DNA of 64,000 nt, from assembly GCA_963849635.1 (NCBI GenBank), contig CAWKIA010000024.1, positions 62,001 to 126,000 on the forward strand, written 5' to 3'. The position numbers and the translations under genes are program-made. Below the pieces are notes generated by a model. It ran no database searches. It was not told the origin of the DNA and worked only from the letters and a program-made list of their open reading frames with translations. Numbering within the stretch: the first letter of the stretch is position 1; the number at the start of each line of letters is the position of its first letter. Source of the stretch: CAVRUD01 sp963849635 (GTDB lineage Bacteria > Chloroflexota > Chloroflexia > Thermomicrobiales > UBA6265). This document shows, in pieces, positions 20,399 to 30,293 of the stretch.

Positions 20399-22033
20399 AT
20401 GCATATGGCGCGCGGAATTCCGGCGGTACCGGTCCCCGTTCATGACGACGTGGATCGTTCGAGCGTGAAGTACCAGCGGCGCTGGTGGACGCTCGGCGTT
20501 CTTTCGCTCAGTCTGCTCATCATCGGCCTCGACAATACCATCCTCAACGTGGCCATCCCGACGCTGCAGCGTGAGTTCAACGCCACGTCCTCCCAGCTGC
20601 AGTGGATGGTCGATGCCTACGTCGTCGTCTTCGCCGGTCTGCTGCTGACGATGGGAGCGCTCGGTGACCGCTTCGGGCGAGGCAAGGCGCTGCAGGCAGG
20701 TCTGGCTATCTTCGGACTCGCCAGTCTCTGGGCCGCCTATGCCGGCTCGTCCGACTCGTTGATCAGCGCTCGGGCGGTGATGGGTATCGGAGGCGCTCTG
20801 ATCATGCCGGCAACCCTCTCGATCATCAGCGACGTGTTTCCGCGGGAAGAGCGGGGCAAGGCGATTGCGATCTGGTCCGCCGTGGCGGGGATCGGGATCG
20901 GACTGGGACCGCTTTTGGGTGGTCTGCTCCTCGAGTGGTTTTGGTGGGGTAGCGTCTTCCTGGTCAACGTTCCGGTCGCGCTCGGCGCCCTCGTTCTCGG
21001 CAAATGGCTGGTTCCGGACAGCCGCGACCCGCACCCTGCCCGAATCGACGTGCCTGGGGCGCTCCTCTCCATCTCTGGCATATCGCTCATCGTCTACGCC
21101 ATCATCGAGGCCCCGACCCACGGCTGGTTCGACGTGAGGACGCTTGCCGCGTTCGCGGTCTCGGCCGGTCTCGCCGCTGCCTTCTTCTGGTGGGAACGGC
21201 GGACCGATCATCCGATGCTCGATCTGAGCTTCTTCAGCAACCCGCGCTTCTCGCTCGGGGCCGGTGCGATCGGGTTGACCTTCTTCGCCTTGTTCGGGAC
21301 GATCTTCGCCTTCACCCAGTACCTGCAGTTCGTTCGTGGTTTCACCGCCCTGGATGCCGGCATTCGCCTGATTCCGCTGGCGCTCGGGATCATGGTCGGC
21401 GCTGGTCGCAGTCACCATCTGGTCAAGAAGCTGGGCACGAATAGGGTCGTGGCGGCCGGGATGTTGATTGTGGCCATCGTTCTGGCGACCTTCACTTTCT
21501 GGGACGTCGAGACCAGCGAGTGGGTGATCGGATTCGCAATCTTCTTCCTCGCGCTTGGCATGGGCAACGTGATGGCGCCCGCGACCGACGCAGTGATGGG
21601 CGCTGTCCCGGAGGCGAAGGCGGGCGTGGGTTCGGCGATGAACGATGTCGTCCGCCAGGTGGCCGGTGCCCTCGGGGTCGCCATCATCGGGTCGATCATG
21701 AACTCGGTCTACGGCAGCAACATGGCTGACCCGACGTCGGGGTTGCCGGCGCAGGCTGCGGGGCCAGCCAGGGACTCGGTCGGTGCGGCGCTGGTGGTCG
21801 CCGGCCAACTCGGCGGAGCGGCTGGGGATGCTCTGGCAGCGACTGCGCGGACGGCCTTCGTGGATGCGATGGGGGTCGCGGCGCTGGTCGCGGCGGCAGT
21901 GGCTTTAGCTGGCGGTCTCGTCGTCGCCAAGTGGCTGCCGGCCGGGCATGTCGCCGCGAAGGAGGAGGCATCCGCCCTCGATGTCCCAGTTCGGCACGGC
22001 GCGATGGCCAGCCAAGTGGCAATCGGCGACTGA
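20399..22033 (+). CDS. DHA2-family MFS drug exporter (EmrB/QacA type)
   Basis: Proton-driven drug efflux permease of 544 residues with about 14 predicted membrane segments. The start is ATG 20399, preceded by gaggagg. Motif A of the family is visible as GALGDRFGRGKAL after segment 2, and motif C-like GIGIGLGPLLGGLLLEW lies in segment 5. The early LDNTILNVAIPTLQREF is characteristic of the EmrB/QacA group. The C-terminus ends with a short charged tail. No periplasmic adaptor or regulator gene is adjacent. A strong terminator follows at 22057. Confidence 0.92.
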   Translation: MHMARGIPAVPVPVHDDVDRSSVKYQRRWWTLGVLSLSLLIIGLDNTILNVAIPTLQREFNATSSQLQWMVDAYVVVFAGLLLTMGALGDRFGRGKALQAGLAIFGLASLWAAYAGSSDSLISARAVMGIGGALIMPATLSIISDVFPREERGKAIAIWSAVAGIGIGLGPLLGGLLLEWFWWGSVFLVNVPVALGALVLGKWLVPDSRDPHPARIDVPGALLSISGISLIVYAIIEAPTHGWFDVRTLAAFAVSAGLAAAFFWWERRTDHPMLDLSFFSNPRFSLGAGAIGLTFFALFGTIFAFTQYLQFVRGFTALDAGIRLIPLALGIMVGAGRSHHLVKKLGTNRVVAAGMLIVAIVLATFTFWDVETSEWVIGFAIFFLALGMGNVMAPATDAVMGAVPEAKAGVGSAMNDVVRQVAGALGVAIIGSIMNSVYGSNMADPTSGLPAQAAGPARDSVGAALVVAGQLGGAAGDALAATARTAFVDAMGVAALVAAAVALAGGLVVAKWLPAGHVAAKEEASALDVPVRHGAMASQVAIGD

Positions 22034-22056
22034 CGATTCCCTGCTGCATGCGATCG

Positions 22057-22093
22057 TTGACCGCCGCTCCTGTGGGAGCGGCGGTCAATTTTT
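22057..22093 (+). terminator. Rho-independent terminator of the MFS gene
   Basis: Perfect 14-bp stem (22057-22070 with 22075-22088), tgtg loop, followed by five T residues (22089-22093). Confidence 0.88.
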
Positions 22094-22513
22094 CGCCCGA
22101 GCGGTGATCCGCCAGGTGGCGGCGCCACGATGTAAACCATCCCGCAATGACGTGAGTCCCCGAGGCTGAGCATGGCGACCAGGAGGTTCCATGTCCTCGT
22201 TTCGCAGAAATCCGGCCAAAGACTGGTTGAATGCGAGGATGGTGCTCCGATTTCCTGAGACGCAGTGCCGTGGCGATAATATTGCTGATAAGCAATCCAT
22301 CCGCTAGGAGGCCCCACGAGTGGGAGGCGGCGGATCTTGGAGCGCGGGAGCCGGACAATGCCGTGACCAGGGCCGGTCTGGAGGCATGGTTTCGGGGATT
22401 GGTTGCGGTCAGGCGTGGCAGGGCACACTCCGCGTGATCTCACTCACATCTGTGTCGCCTGGAGTAATCGGTGCCATGAGGTATCGGTCGAATTAGGCGA
22501 GAGGAGGATTCCC
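22094..22513. other. Intergenic region upstream of the CHRD gene
   Basis: 420 bp in which I see no gene. Frames crossing it lack codon structure. It presumably carries the promoter of the CHRD gene, whose ribosome binding site (gaggagga) lies at its right end. Confidence 0.4.
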
Positions 22514-23011
22514 ATGCGTCTGCAGCGCGTTGTCCCTGGATCCTTGGCCCTGTTGCTGGCGATCATCCTTGCCGCGGCGCTGGTCGCGGTTGGCGGCGTC
22601 GATGCCGGCGCCAACGGTGGGCGGCCGTTCACCGTCGTCCTCAGCGGCGACCAGGAGGTGGCGCCGGCGATCGGCGACAAGGAGGGGACTCCGGGAGCGG
22701 ACGGCGTCGCCGGCTCGGGTGTGGCGACCTTGACGCTCAACCCGGGCCAGGGGGAAGTATGCTATTCCTTCGCGGTTGCCGACATTCAGTTACCGGCTTC
22801 CCTGGCGCATATCCATCAGGCGCCCGCCGGGGTGAACGGGCCGGTCGTCGTTACCTTCGTCCCGCCCGGCGAGGACGGTACGTCCTCCGGCTGCGTCGCG
22901 GTCGACCGAGCGCTGGTGAGAGACATCATCAAGAATCCCGAGCAGTTCTACGTCAACGTCCACACCCCGGAGTTTGGGGCGGGGGCTCTGCGCGGTCAGA
23001 TCGGCAAGTAG
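22514..23011 (+). CDS. Secreted CHRD-domain protein
   Basis: 165-residue exported protein from ATG 22514 behind gaggagga. A signal peptide (ALLLAIILAAALVAVGGVDAGA) is followed by one CHRD domain, from FTVVLSGDQEVAP to GAGALRGQIGK. The central HIHQAPAGVNGPVVVTF and the end motif YVNVHTPEFGAGALRGQI are diagnostic of the family, first described in chordin. Bacterial members are extracellular and of unknown function. Complete, no frame change. A 17-bp perfect hairpin follows. Confidence 0.9.
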   Translation: MRLQRVVPGSLALLLAIILAAALVAVGGVDAGANGGRPFTVVLSGDQEVAPAIGDKEGTPGADGVAGSGVATLTLNPGQGEVCYSFAVADIQLPASLAHIHQAPAGVNGPVVVTFVPPGEDGTSSGCVAVDRALVRDIIKNPEQFYVNVHTPEFGAGALRGQIGK

Positions 23012-23047
23012 CCCCAACAGGCCGCTACGCGAATCGATGGTCATTGG

Positions 23048-23084
23048 ACCGCGCCGCGGCGGGCGTCGCCCGCCGCGGCGCGGT
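23048..23084 (+). terminator. GC-rich hairpin after the CHRD gene
   Basis: Perfect 17-bp inverted repeat (23048-23064 and 23068-23084), 3-nt loop, 36 nt after the CHRD stop. No T-run follows. Confidence 0.6.
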
Positions 23085-23274
23085 GATGGCGGCTTGCTAC
23101 TGGCCGGATATCTCACCGCGAAAGAGGTGCCCGGCGGCCAACCAATAGTCAGATGAGGATCAGCACTCCGCGACGTATGAGGCGCATCCTTCCAGGATGG
23201 GTGGGTCGGCTGAAGGAGTGATCAGCCGTCGGCGGGGGGACGAACGCCTCCATTGCCGTCTTTCATCGCGCCTC

Positions 23275-26200
23275 AGCCGCCGCAGCCGATGTCTTCGATT
23301 GGGAGATCGGTGACGGGCACGATGTAGTCGGTGCCGTCTGGATGTCATGATTTTGAGGGCGGGCATGCCTTCGCTGCCGGGATTCCCGGTCCAGATGGAG
23401 GCGATGCGGCCGTCGCCCAGCACGCACGGCGCGCTGTCGCCGTCGAAGTCGGCGCTGACGGGCTCTGGCTCGGACTGCCCTGGGGAAGACGCCAGATCGC
23501 GCCGCTCCAGCTGGACTGGAAGACGATGTCGCCGTTGGGCGCGTAGTCGGGGTGATGGAGTGCGCCGCCCGGTTGCGCATCCATCTGGGGCGTCGTCTGG
23601 GGTGAGGACGATGCGAGAGTCGGACCCGTCGGTGGAGACTTCGCAGATGGCGCCTTCCTCGCCGCGTAGGGCAGGTCGCCGCAGTCGAAGATGATCCGCG
23701 TCGCCGTCGGCGGAGAAGATGGCGGTGTGGTTGAAGTCGAAAGTTGATTCCCCGGTTAGCAGAAGAGGTTCGCTCCAGGTGTCGCCGTCGCGGGTGACGG
23801 CCCAGAGATCGAGGGTGTGGGGACCGCCGCTGGCGTGGATAGACGATCAGGTCGCCGCCACTGGCGATTGTGCCGAATCCGTCGGGGTGGACACACCGGC
23901 ACCGGATGCGGACGGGTTCGCCCGCGGAGAGATCGGCGGGGACGACTGCCATGCATGGCCAGCCGGCGCAGTCCGGATCGAAGCGCTCCGTTCCCAGCAG
24001 TAGCCATTCTCCGTCCGGTGAGATCCCGATCCAGTCGTCGTTTGCCGACTGGGTCGATGTCGTCGAGCGCCACGGTGAGGTCCTCCGGCGGTCGGCGCCT
24101 TCGCGTTGCGTCGACGCGGTAGAGGTGCCTGGTCTCGGACGCCGCGTCGGTCGGCTTCCATAGACGATCTGACCGTCGCCATCCGCGCTGGTGCTCGCTT
24201 CGGCCTTCGTTCGGCAGTCGCCGCCGTCGACCGTCGCCTCATCGCGGCTATCATCATCGGCCTCGTCAGATCCGAACAGTGCTGGCACCGTCACATCTGG
24301 GAGGATGCCGGCATCGTCGCCTTGATCGACTGGCTCATCGGTGACGTCCGTCTCTTGCTCTGCCGTCTCGGGTGTGGAAGCGTCTCCTGCCTCGATTGAG
24401 TGCTTGTGAGAGCGAATGAGGAAGTCCCAAGACGAGTCGGGCAGAGTGCCGACGAGCAGCACGCCGCCGTCGTCGGCCTGGTAGCTGGTGCCGGCCGTGA
24501 CCGTGACCGCGATCTCGTCGCCCGTGTGTCGGTGATGACGTCGTAGCCGCCGCCCGGGGTGAGGCCGGTGATCAGGTGGGTCGTCGTCTCGGCGGGACGG
24601 TGTAGGTGGATCTCGCCGGCCTCGGCGCCGAGATCGACCGGGAAGAGGATCGCCGTCGTTCCGACGACCGTGCCGGCGAACGCGCCGTCGGCGCTTTCCA
24701 GGGACGTGACCGCAGCGCCGGCTGTGCGCACCGGCGTCCGCGCCCTGGAGGACGTTGAGGAAGCGTGTCTCTTTCGGGTCGCCCGGCGCTTCGACGAGGA
24801 ACTGGTAGCGCATCGGTTCGCCCGACCGCCAGCGTGTCGACCGGGTTGTCGAGCGGCCGGACTCCGGTGCCGCGCCGGTGGGCACAGGGTGTCGATCACG
24901 AGTTGCTGGCCGGTCGCTGTCGTCATCGTCGTCGGCGTGCCATCGACGGTGGCATCGGCCGGGAGGTTGAGCCAGAAGCGTTTGAAGCGGCCGTCCGATC
25001 TTGGAGGCGGCGCGGTCGTAGACGACGATCACGTCCGGCGCCAGCCAGACGATCGAGCGGCTGGCGTGGAGGATGTCGATCGACGCCTTCTTCGGTCGAG
25101 TTGTAGAGGTTGGTCGCGTCGCCGAGGGCGTAGGCGTAGCCGGGTTGGACGCTCAACGCCAGGATGGTCGGGTCACCGGCGGGGACGTACTCCCATTGCG
25201 AACCGCGCGCATAGAGCTGGCTGCGGTAGTCGGTCGGGCACGTTGCGGAGAACGGCTCGATCGTTCTCAAGGCGAGCGTGTTTTGGTGGTCGGAGCTCGG
25301 GTAGTAGAAGTCGTCGCTGGGGTCGTCGTCGCCGTACTCGCCGCCGTAGCCGACGAGTCCCTTTGGTCAGCCACTCGCCGTCCCGATAGAAGGAGAAACA
25401 GTTGCCGTCGCCGTTCTGGTGGTCGATCCCGACCCAGCCGAGGCTGTAGGTGAACCAGGCGGCGTCCTCGTCCCAACTCGTGCGGGCGAGGAGAGTGGCC
25501 GATGCCGGGCGCGAAATGGAAGAGCGGGAGGGCGGGACGGGGATCGGCCGCGGGCGGGCGCATTCGGATCGAAGAGCATGAAGTAAAAGAGCGCATTGAC
25601 GAGCGGCGCCGTAGGCCATTGGCGTAGACGACGCGGTCGGTAATGAGCCATTCGGCGCCGCCGGGCGGCGTGAAGGTCTCGATCCAGCGGATCGCGTCGA
25701 GGCGCTCCGTGTTGCCGGTCGACTTCGTCGTAGCGGCCCATCGAGCCGAGGAGCGGCGATCATGTCGGGGCCCACGTAGATCTCGCCGTCGCCGTACCAG
25801 GCGGGCTGGTAGACCTCGCCGTAGATCTTCGGCGCCGGGCAAGAGGACGGTTTCGCGGACTGAGTGAGTGGAGGAAACCCGGGATGACCTCGTCCCAGAA
25901 CGGGTTGTCGGTCAAGGACGACCTGCGGTCCCCACTTCGCCGGGTCGTCCTGGCCGGCGGTGTGGAGGGCGAGCAGGAACTGGGCGACGTAGGCGAGCGA
26001 CTGCGGGCTGTACTCGAAGCCTTCGGGGGCGAGACCACCGCGGCATCGGTGCGCAGCAACTGGTCGGTCATGTAGAGGTGAGCGCCGATCGCGGTCTCCA
26101 GATAGGCGCCGAGTTCGCCGCCGGGGTCGTCCTCGGGGTCGAGCGCCAGCGCCATCAGACCGAGGTTGCGCATGTGCGAGGTGAAGTAGTTGTTGCCGGA

Positions 26201-26926
26201 CCAGCGGAACGCGGCTCGGTTGGCGAAGAGCGCGGGATCGTTGGTGACGCCGATCGGATCGGGGTGGTTGTAGCCCTGGGTGACGATCTCCTCGGACCAG
26301 CGCAGGAAGACCTCGCGGATCGTCGCTTTGTCCTCGTCGGTCAGGAGGGATAAATCCAATCGACGGTCAGCGCCCAGCTCTCGCCCCACCAGCGGAGGCG
26401 GTCGCTGAACGGGATGACGAAATACGGGTCGCGGAAGGGCTCGCCGTCGGCCGGTCCTTTGGCCGCCTCGTTGATGCGCGTACATGAGGAGGGTGCGGGC
26501 GCGTTCGGCATAGTCCGCCCGCGCCGCTTCGTCTGGGTGGACCAGCGAGAGGAAGGCGAAGAATTCCGCGTAGCTCTCGGTTGGGTAGGGCTGATAGGTG
26601 TCGAGGCCGTCGTCCTCGCCGGGGACGGTGCCGGCGTCCATGTCGGCCTTCATCCGCTCGATCAGGGGAGCCAGGCCGTCGCGCCAGATCGGGTTGGCGT
26701 CGGTCGCCCAGCCGCGCAGGCGCGGCAGGTCGTCCTGGGTGATCCAGAGGCGGGGGTGGCTGGTGACGGGCTCGGGGGATTCAGTGTCTGACTGGGTGCT
26801 GGCTGGCTGTATGGACTCAAGCAGCCGAGGGGTTGCGGCCGCGGGGCGAAGGCTGGCGGGTAGGGCTGAGAGGAGCAGCGCGAGGACGAGGAGGGCCGCG
26901 AACCGGCGGTGAGAACCGGGAGCCAT
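23275..26926 (-). pseudogene. Large secreted heparinase-like / PD40 propeller protein, heavily frame-broken
   Basis: Reads as one exported protein of about 1,200 residues in many frame pieces. ATG 26926 starts a signal peptide (FAALLVLALLLSALPASLRPAAA), then HPRLWITQDDLPRLRGWA, a start typical of heparinase II/III-like (DUF4962-type) proteins. Helical-toroid segments follow, such as YAEFFAFLSLVHPDEA and FRWSGNNYFTSHMRNLGL. At about 25040 LWLAPDVIVVYDRAASK marks the beta-sandwich part. A single frame from about 24519 to 24150 links the end of that part to an Asp/Glu-rich linker and then to DGQIVYGS, so the TolB-like PD40 part (DWIGISPDGEWLLLGTERF and a final DYIVPVTDLPIEDIGCGG) belongs to the same chain. 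At least eight frame changes occur in 3.6 kb, more than elsewhere in the window. Either the gene is decaying or base calling is poor here. Polysaccharide-lyase activity is a guess. Confidence 0.5.
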
Positions 26927-27068
26927 TGGAGAGTCCTTTCGCGCGGAGGCGAAATGGCCGTGCCAAGGATTCGATTGACGCGGAAATGCATCGCTATCGT
27001 ATCCCAGGCGCCAATGATCTGCCGAGTTTTGGCGTGGAGAAGGGACGTCAGGGGACGCCGGGGAGAGC

Positions 27069-27117
27069 CCCCTAACCCCCCGGCCCCCTTCCCCTTGCCG
27101 CGGCAAGGGGAAGGGGG
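27069..27117. repeat. Intergenic palindromic repeat
   Basis: A perfect loopless palindrome of 34 bp at 27084-27117 follows a ccctaaccccccggccc segment. A related copy without the right palindrome arm lies at about 34590-34626 (ccctaactccccggccc). It sits between the start of the heparinase-like gene and the end of the DUF3455 gene. Confidence 0.55.
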
Positions 27118-27206
27118 AGGATGTTGCACATAGGGGGCTGGCGTCTGGGGGCCACCGCCACAACCCCAGCGCCGAACGCCGATTCCTGGGTGGAGGTCGA
27201 GTGGGG

Positions 27207-27794
27207 CTAGTTGGTCGGTGTGGCGGCGTCTGGGGTGGTGGGTGCGGAGGGGTAGAAGAAGGCGTAGGTTGCTTCGTAGGGTTGGCGGACTTCGTCGCCG
27301 GCGTGGTCGGCGTCGCAGCCTTCGGCGGGGGCGGCGCCGCCGACGGTGTCAAGCCGCTGGACGTGGGTGATGGTGGAGAAGGCGCCGGCGCCGGTGTGCT
27401 CGGTGGCTTCGAGGAGGAGCCAGGGGATCGAGCCGGTGTCCGGGGAGTCGGCGCGTTCGAGGACGGCGCCGGCGACGGAGCTGCCGTCGTAGCCCTGCCA
27501 GGTTGGGCCGGCGAAATGGGTGCCGACGACGTCGCCGTTCTTGTTGAACAGGTCGGCCTCGGGGGCTTTGAAGGTCCAGACGAAGGCAGTGGCGTCGTCG
27601 GGCTTTGCCTCACAGGTGTAGATCTGGACACCCTGGGCGGCGAGATCGAAGAGGAGGATGGAGCTTGTTGGTGGGACAAGGTTCTCCGGGATGTCGTCGG
27701 TGGCCGGCGACTGGTGGGCTGTCGCCGTTCCGGCCAGGGTCATGAGGGCGGCGAGGACGAGTGCGAAGATGGTCATGATGCCGGTCGATCGCAA
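27207..27794 (-). CDS. Secreted DUF3455 protein
   Basis: Exported protein of about 195 residues. The hydrophobic leader TIFALVLAALMTLAGTATAHQ is followed by the DUF3455 pattern: VPPTSSILLFDLAAQGVQIYTCEA, FVWTFKAPEADLFNKNG, GTHFAGPTWQGYDGSSV and PWLLLEATEHTGAGAFSTITHVQRLDT. The TTG at 27794 is taken because it lies six bases after aaggaagg; ATG 27776 is the alternative and still leaves a signal peptide. Function of the family is unknown. Intact. Confidence 0.82.
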   Translation of the reverse strand: MRSTGIMTIFALVLAALMTLAGTATAHQSPATDDIPENLVPPTSSILLFDLAAQGVQIYTCEAKPDDATAFVWTFKAPEADLFNKNGDVVGTHFAGPTWQGYDGSSVAGAVLERADSPDTGSIPWLLLEATEHTGAGAFSTITHVQRLDTVGGAAPAEGCDADHAGDEVRQPYEATYAFFYPSAPTTPDAATPTN

Positions 27795-28016
27795 CTGGAT
27801 GCCTTCCTTTCTACGAGTCCACGTTGGGCCGCGATGGGCCCCGATGCCCGATTTCGTCCCGGCGTTGCCGAGTACTCCGGCGGCCGGGCGCGGGCATGAT
27901 TCGATAGTACTGGGCAACTGGCTGCCGCGTATCCCTAGGATTAAGCAATTCCGCATAAGTGGAGCTTAAATAAGAGGGAGATCGATGGCGCGACATTGCG
28001 ATGACGGACGGCGAGA

Positions 28017-28979
28017 TTAATGGGTTGGTGAGCCCAGTGATCCCAATGGCAGCTCCAGTCCCAGGACCAGCCGGTCGAGGAGGCGTTTTTCGGCGACTTT
28101 GGTGATGATGCGGGCGGGGAGGCGGGTGGAGTCGGGCGGGAGGTCGTCGCGGCCGATGGCGCGGTGGCGGCCGTCGAAGGGCTCGACGACGAGGGGGCGG
28201 TGGACCTCGTCCTCGATGTAGGAGGGGTCGAGGAGGACGGCCGGGACGACCGGATCGTGCATGCGGCAAGACCAGACGCCGAGGAGGGTCTGGTAGAAAT
28301 CGAAGTAGAAGGGCAGGATCTTCCAGGCGAGTTGACCGTGGGGCGTGGTGGCGGTGCGCATGCGCTCGATCTGCTGGTCGTCGAAGACGACGCTGTTGGT
28401 CGTGTCGACTGGAATGACGAGCAGGGGTGTTTCCGAGGCGAAGAGGCGGTCGGCCAGATCGGGGCTGCCGAAGACGTTGGCGTCGACGGTGTGGGGATCG
28501 CCGGGGCGTGGGTAGCGCGAGTAACTGCCGAGGATCGAGACCGAGCGGAAGCGGGTGAGTGACTTGGGATCGCGCTCCAGGGCGAGGCCGAGGTTGGTCA
28601 TGGTGCCGACGGCGACGAGGTCGAGTTCGCCGGGACGCTCCAGGCCGAGGCGGAGAATCTGGTCGACGGCGGACTCGTTGGAGGGCGATCGCTTCGAGGG
28701 GGGAATACCGACGTCACCCAGGCCGTCATCGCCATGGACATGTGGGGCGGCGATGACGTCTTTCAACGGGCTCTCCGCACCGACGGCTACGGGAACATCG
28801 TCCAGCTCGAGGACATCGAGGACTTTGAGGGTGTTGAGGGCGGCCTGGGCGGCGGAACAGTTCCCGTGGCAACTGCCGATGGCGACGATCTCGGCGTCCG
28901 GCTCGGCGGCGAGGTAGATGAGCATCAGGGCGTCGTCGATGCCGACGTCGGTATCGAGCAGGAATTGGCGCTTGGTCAT
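28017..28979 (-). CDS. Inosine/uridine-preferring nucleoside hydrolase family protein
   Basis: Hydrolyses the N-glycosidic bond of nucleosides in purine or pyrimidine salvage. The calcium-binding signature DTDVGIDDAL is at residues 9-18, and VAVGTMTNLGLALERDP and VDANVFGSPDLAD follow as expected; the second ligand region VFDDQQ is less typical. ATG 28979 follows aaggag, giving 320 residues, normal for the family. Intact and monocistronic. Exact substrate cannot be told; the C-terminal His region is divergent. Confidence 0.88.
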   Translation of the reverse strand: MTKRQFLLDTDVGIDDALMLIYLAAEPDAEIVAIGSCHGNCSAAQAALNTLKVLDVLELDDVPVAVGAESPLKDVIAAPHVHGDDGLGDVGIPPSKRSPSNESAVDQILRLGLERPGELDLVAVGTMTNLGLALERDPKSLTRFRSVSILGSYSRYPRPGDPHTVDANVFGSPDLADRLFASETPLLVIPVDTTNSVVFDDQQIERMRTATTPHGQLAWKILPFYFDFYQTLLGVWSCRMHDPVVPAVLLDPSYIEDEVHRPLVVEPFDGRHRAIGRDDLPPDSTRLPARIITKVAEKRLLDRLVLGLELPLGSLGSPTH

Positions 28980-29201
28980 TGGTTGCTCCTTGGCGGCAGG
29001 TCGTCTGGGTGAGATTGACGCATGCCGCCAAGGGGAATGTCTAGGGGCGGTGTGGGCGCGGCGGAAACCAGGGAATGAATCCCAGGCTATGCCAGACAAA
29101 GCATTTTCAGGGATAAGAACGTCCAGGTTCCGCGGACGATATCGCCTTCGCGGCCAGGATCTAGAGCGTGTCGAGGGTGGGGCGGGTACCGTGGAAGTCG
29201 A

Positions 29202-29642
29202 TCATGAGGCGGCCTGGGCCATGGACGATTGGTTAGCGTCGATGCCCATCATGACGAAGGGGAAGAGGTCCGGGGTGGCGTAGTGCAGGGTGATCTTGCC
29301 GTTCTCAACGCGGTCCATGCCGAGGACGATGAATGAGATCTCACGGCCCGTTGGCGTCTCGCCGATGAATGACCCGGAGTGGGTGCCGGTGACTGTGATC
29401 ACCGTCGCGACCATGTCGCCTTCGATGGTGATGTGGTCGATGACGGAGCGGAGGTTGGTAATTGAGGCCCAGAGGTGGGGCATGTGCCGGACCGTCTCAT
29501 AGAGGCCAGGGTGGGAGCGGAGGGTATCGAGGTCCTGGGCGTCGATCGCCGCGTTGACGTCACGGACGACTTGCTTCTTCTCGTCGGGGGTCACCGGTGG
29601 GGTCCTTTCGTGCGCTTGTGTGACGTGCAAGTGGGACGTCAT
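29202..29642 (-). CDS. SnoaL-like ester cyclase/polyketide cyclase family protein
   Basis: Small NTF2-fold protein of about 146 residues. The pattern RDVNAAIDAQDLDTL, a central GDMVATVITVTGTHSGSFIGETPTGREISF and FVMMGIDANQ fits the SnoaL-like ester cyclases. ATG 29642 is used; GTG 29594 after aaagga would remove the N-terminal 16 residues and is also plausible. The gene is divergent from the MarR gene, with operator-like repeats between them, so it is probably the regulator's target. Confidence 0.72.
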   Translation of the reverse strand: MTSHLHVTQAHERTPPVTPDEKKQVVRDVNAAIDAQDLDTLRSHPGLYETVRHMPHLWASITNLRSVIDHITIEGDMVATVITVTGTHSGSFIGETPTGREISFIVLGMDRVENGKITLHYATPDLFPFVMMGIDANQSSMAQAAS

Positions 29643-29658
29643 CTGACTCGTGCTAAGA

Positions 29659-29706
29659 TAGACAAAAGACTTGTCTAACCCCATCGATGGTAAAGACTTT
29701 TGTCTA
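29659..29706. promoter_or_regulatory. Operator-like inverted repeats between SnoaL and MarR genes
   Basis: tagacaa-N5-ttgtcta at 29659-29677 is a perfect 7-bp inverted repeat. A second element, gacttttgtcta at 29695-29706, is nearly the reverse complement of the left half (tagacaaaagac). Their position between two divergent genes suggests MarR binding sites. Confidence 0.55.
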
Positions 29707-29750
29707 TGCCGTCAAGTGCCTAAATCGGGCAGCGCGGTGGATGGAGCGCG

Positions 29751-30236
29751 ATGGACGATTCCGACGACGGATTTTTGATCGGAGGTCTGCTGGGCGCGCC
29801 GTATGAGGCGCTGGCCAACCGCGTCTACGCCCGGCTGGCGGACGAGGGTCTGGGCGATCTACGGCGGGCGCAGGCGGAGGTTTTTCGATATGTTCCTCCG
29901 GAGGGAGGGCGCGTCACGGACGTGGCCGCGGCGGCGGGCGTGAGCAAGCAGGCGATGGCCTATACCGTCGAGTCATTGATTGAGATGGGCTATCTCAGCC
30001 GGGAGCCGGATCCCGCTGACCGGAGGGCGCAGATCGTCCGGCGGACGGAGCGCGGCTGGGAGGTCAACCGGGCGGCGCGGCGGGCGGTGCAGGAGGTGCA
30101 ACGGGAGTGGACGGCGGCACTGGGTCCGGAGCGGATGGAGTGTCTGCTCGATCTGCTCCGAGATCTGGGCGAGCATCTGGGTATCGCGTATCAGGGCAGC
30201 ATTTCGGAGGTCAGTACCAGGGAACAACCGGTCTAG
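29751..30236 (+). CDS. MarR-family transcriptional regulator
   Basis: 161-residue winged-helix repressor. The recognition region GRVTDVAAAAGVSKQAMAYTVESLIEMGYLSREPDPADRRAQIV contains the helix-turn-helix and the wing with the conserved D-x-R dipeptide of MarR proteins. Dimerisation helices lie at both ends. ATG 29751 is used, with ggagcg just upstream. Divergent from the SnoaL-like gene and separated from it by probable operators, so autoregulation and control of that gene are likely. Inducer unknown. Confidence 0.88.
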   Translation: MDDSDDGFLIGGLLGAPYEALANRVYARLADEGLGDLRRAQAEVFRYVPPEGGRVTDVAAAAGVSKQAMAYTVESLIEMGYLSREPDPADRRAQIVRRTERGWEVNRAARRAVQEVQREWTAALGPERMECLLDLLRDLGEHLGIAYQGSISEVSTREQPV

Positions 30237-30293
30237 TGGTGGGACGGGACACGACCGGTGCGTGGGCGCTGGGCTTGTTGGCTTGACAGGAGA

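Noticed and set aside
20333..21808. 491-residue open frame antisense to the MFS gene
   Set aside because: Arg/Asp-rich antisense shadow without motifs; the opposite strand encodes a clear exporter.
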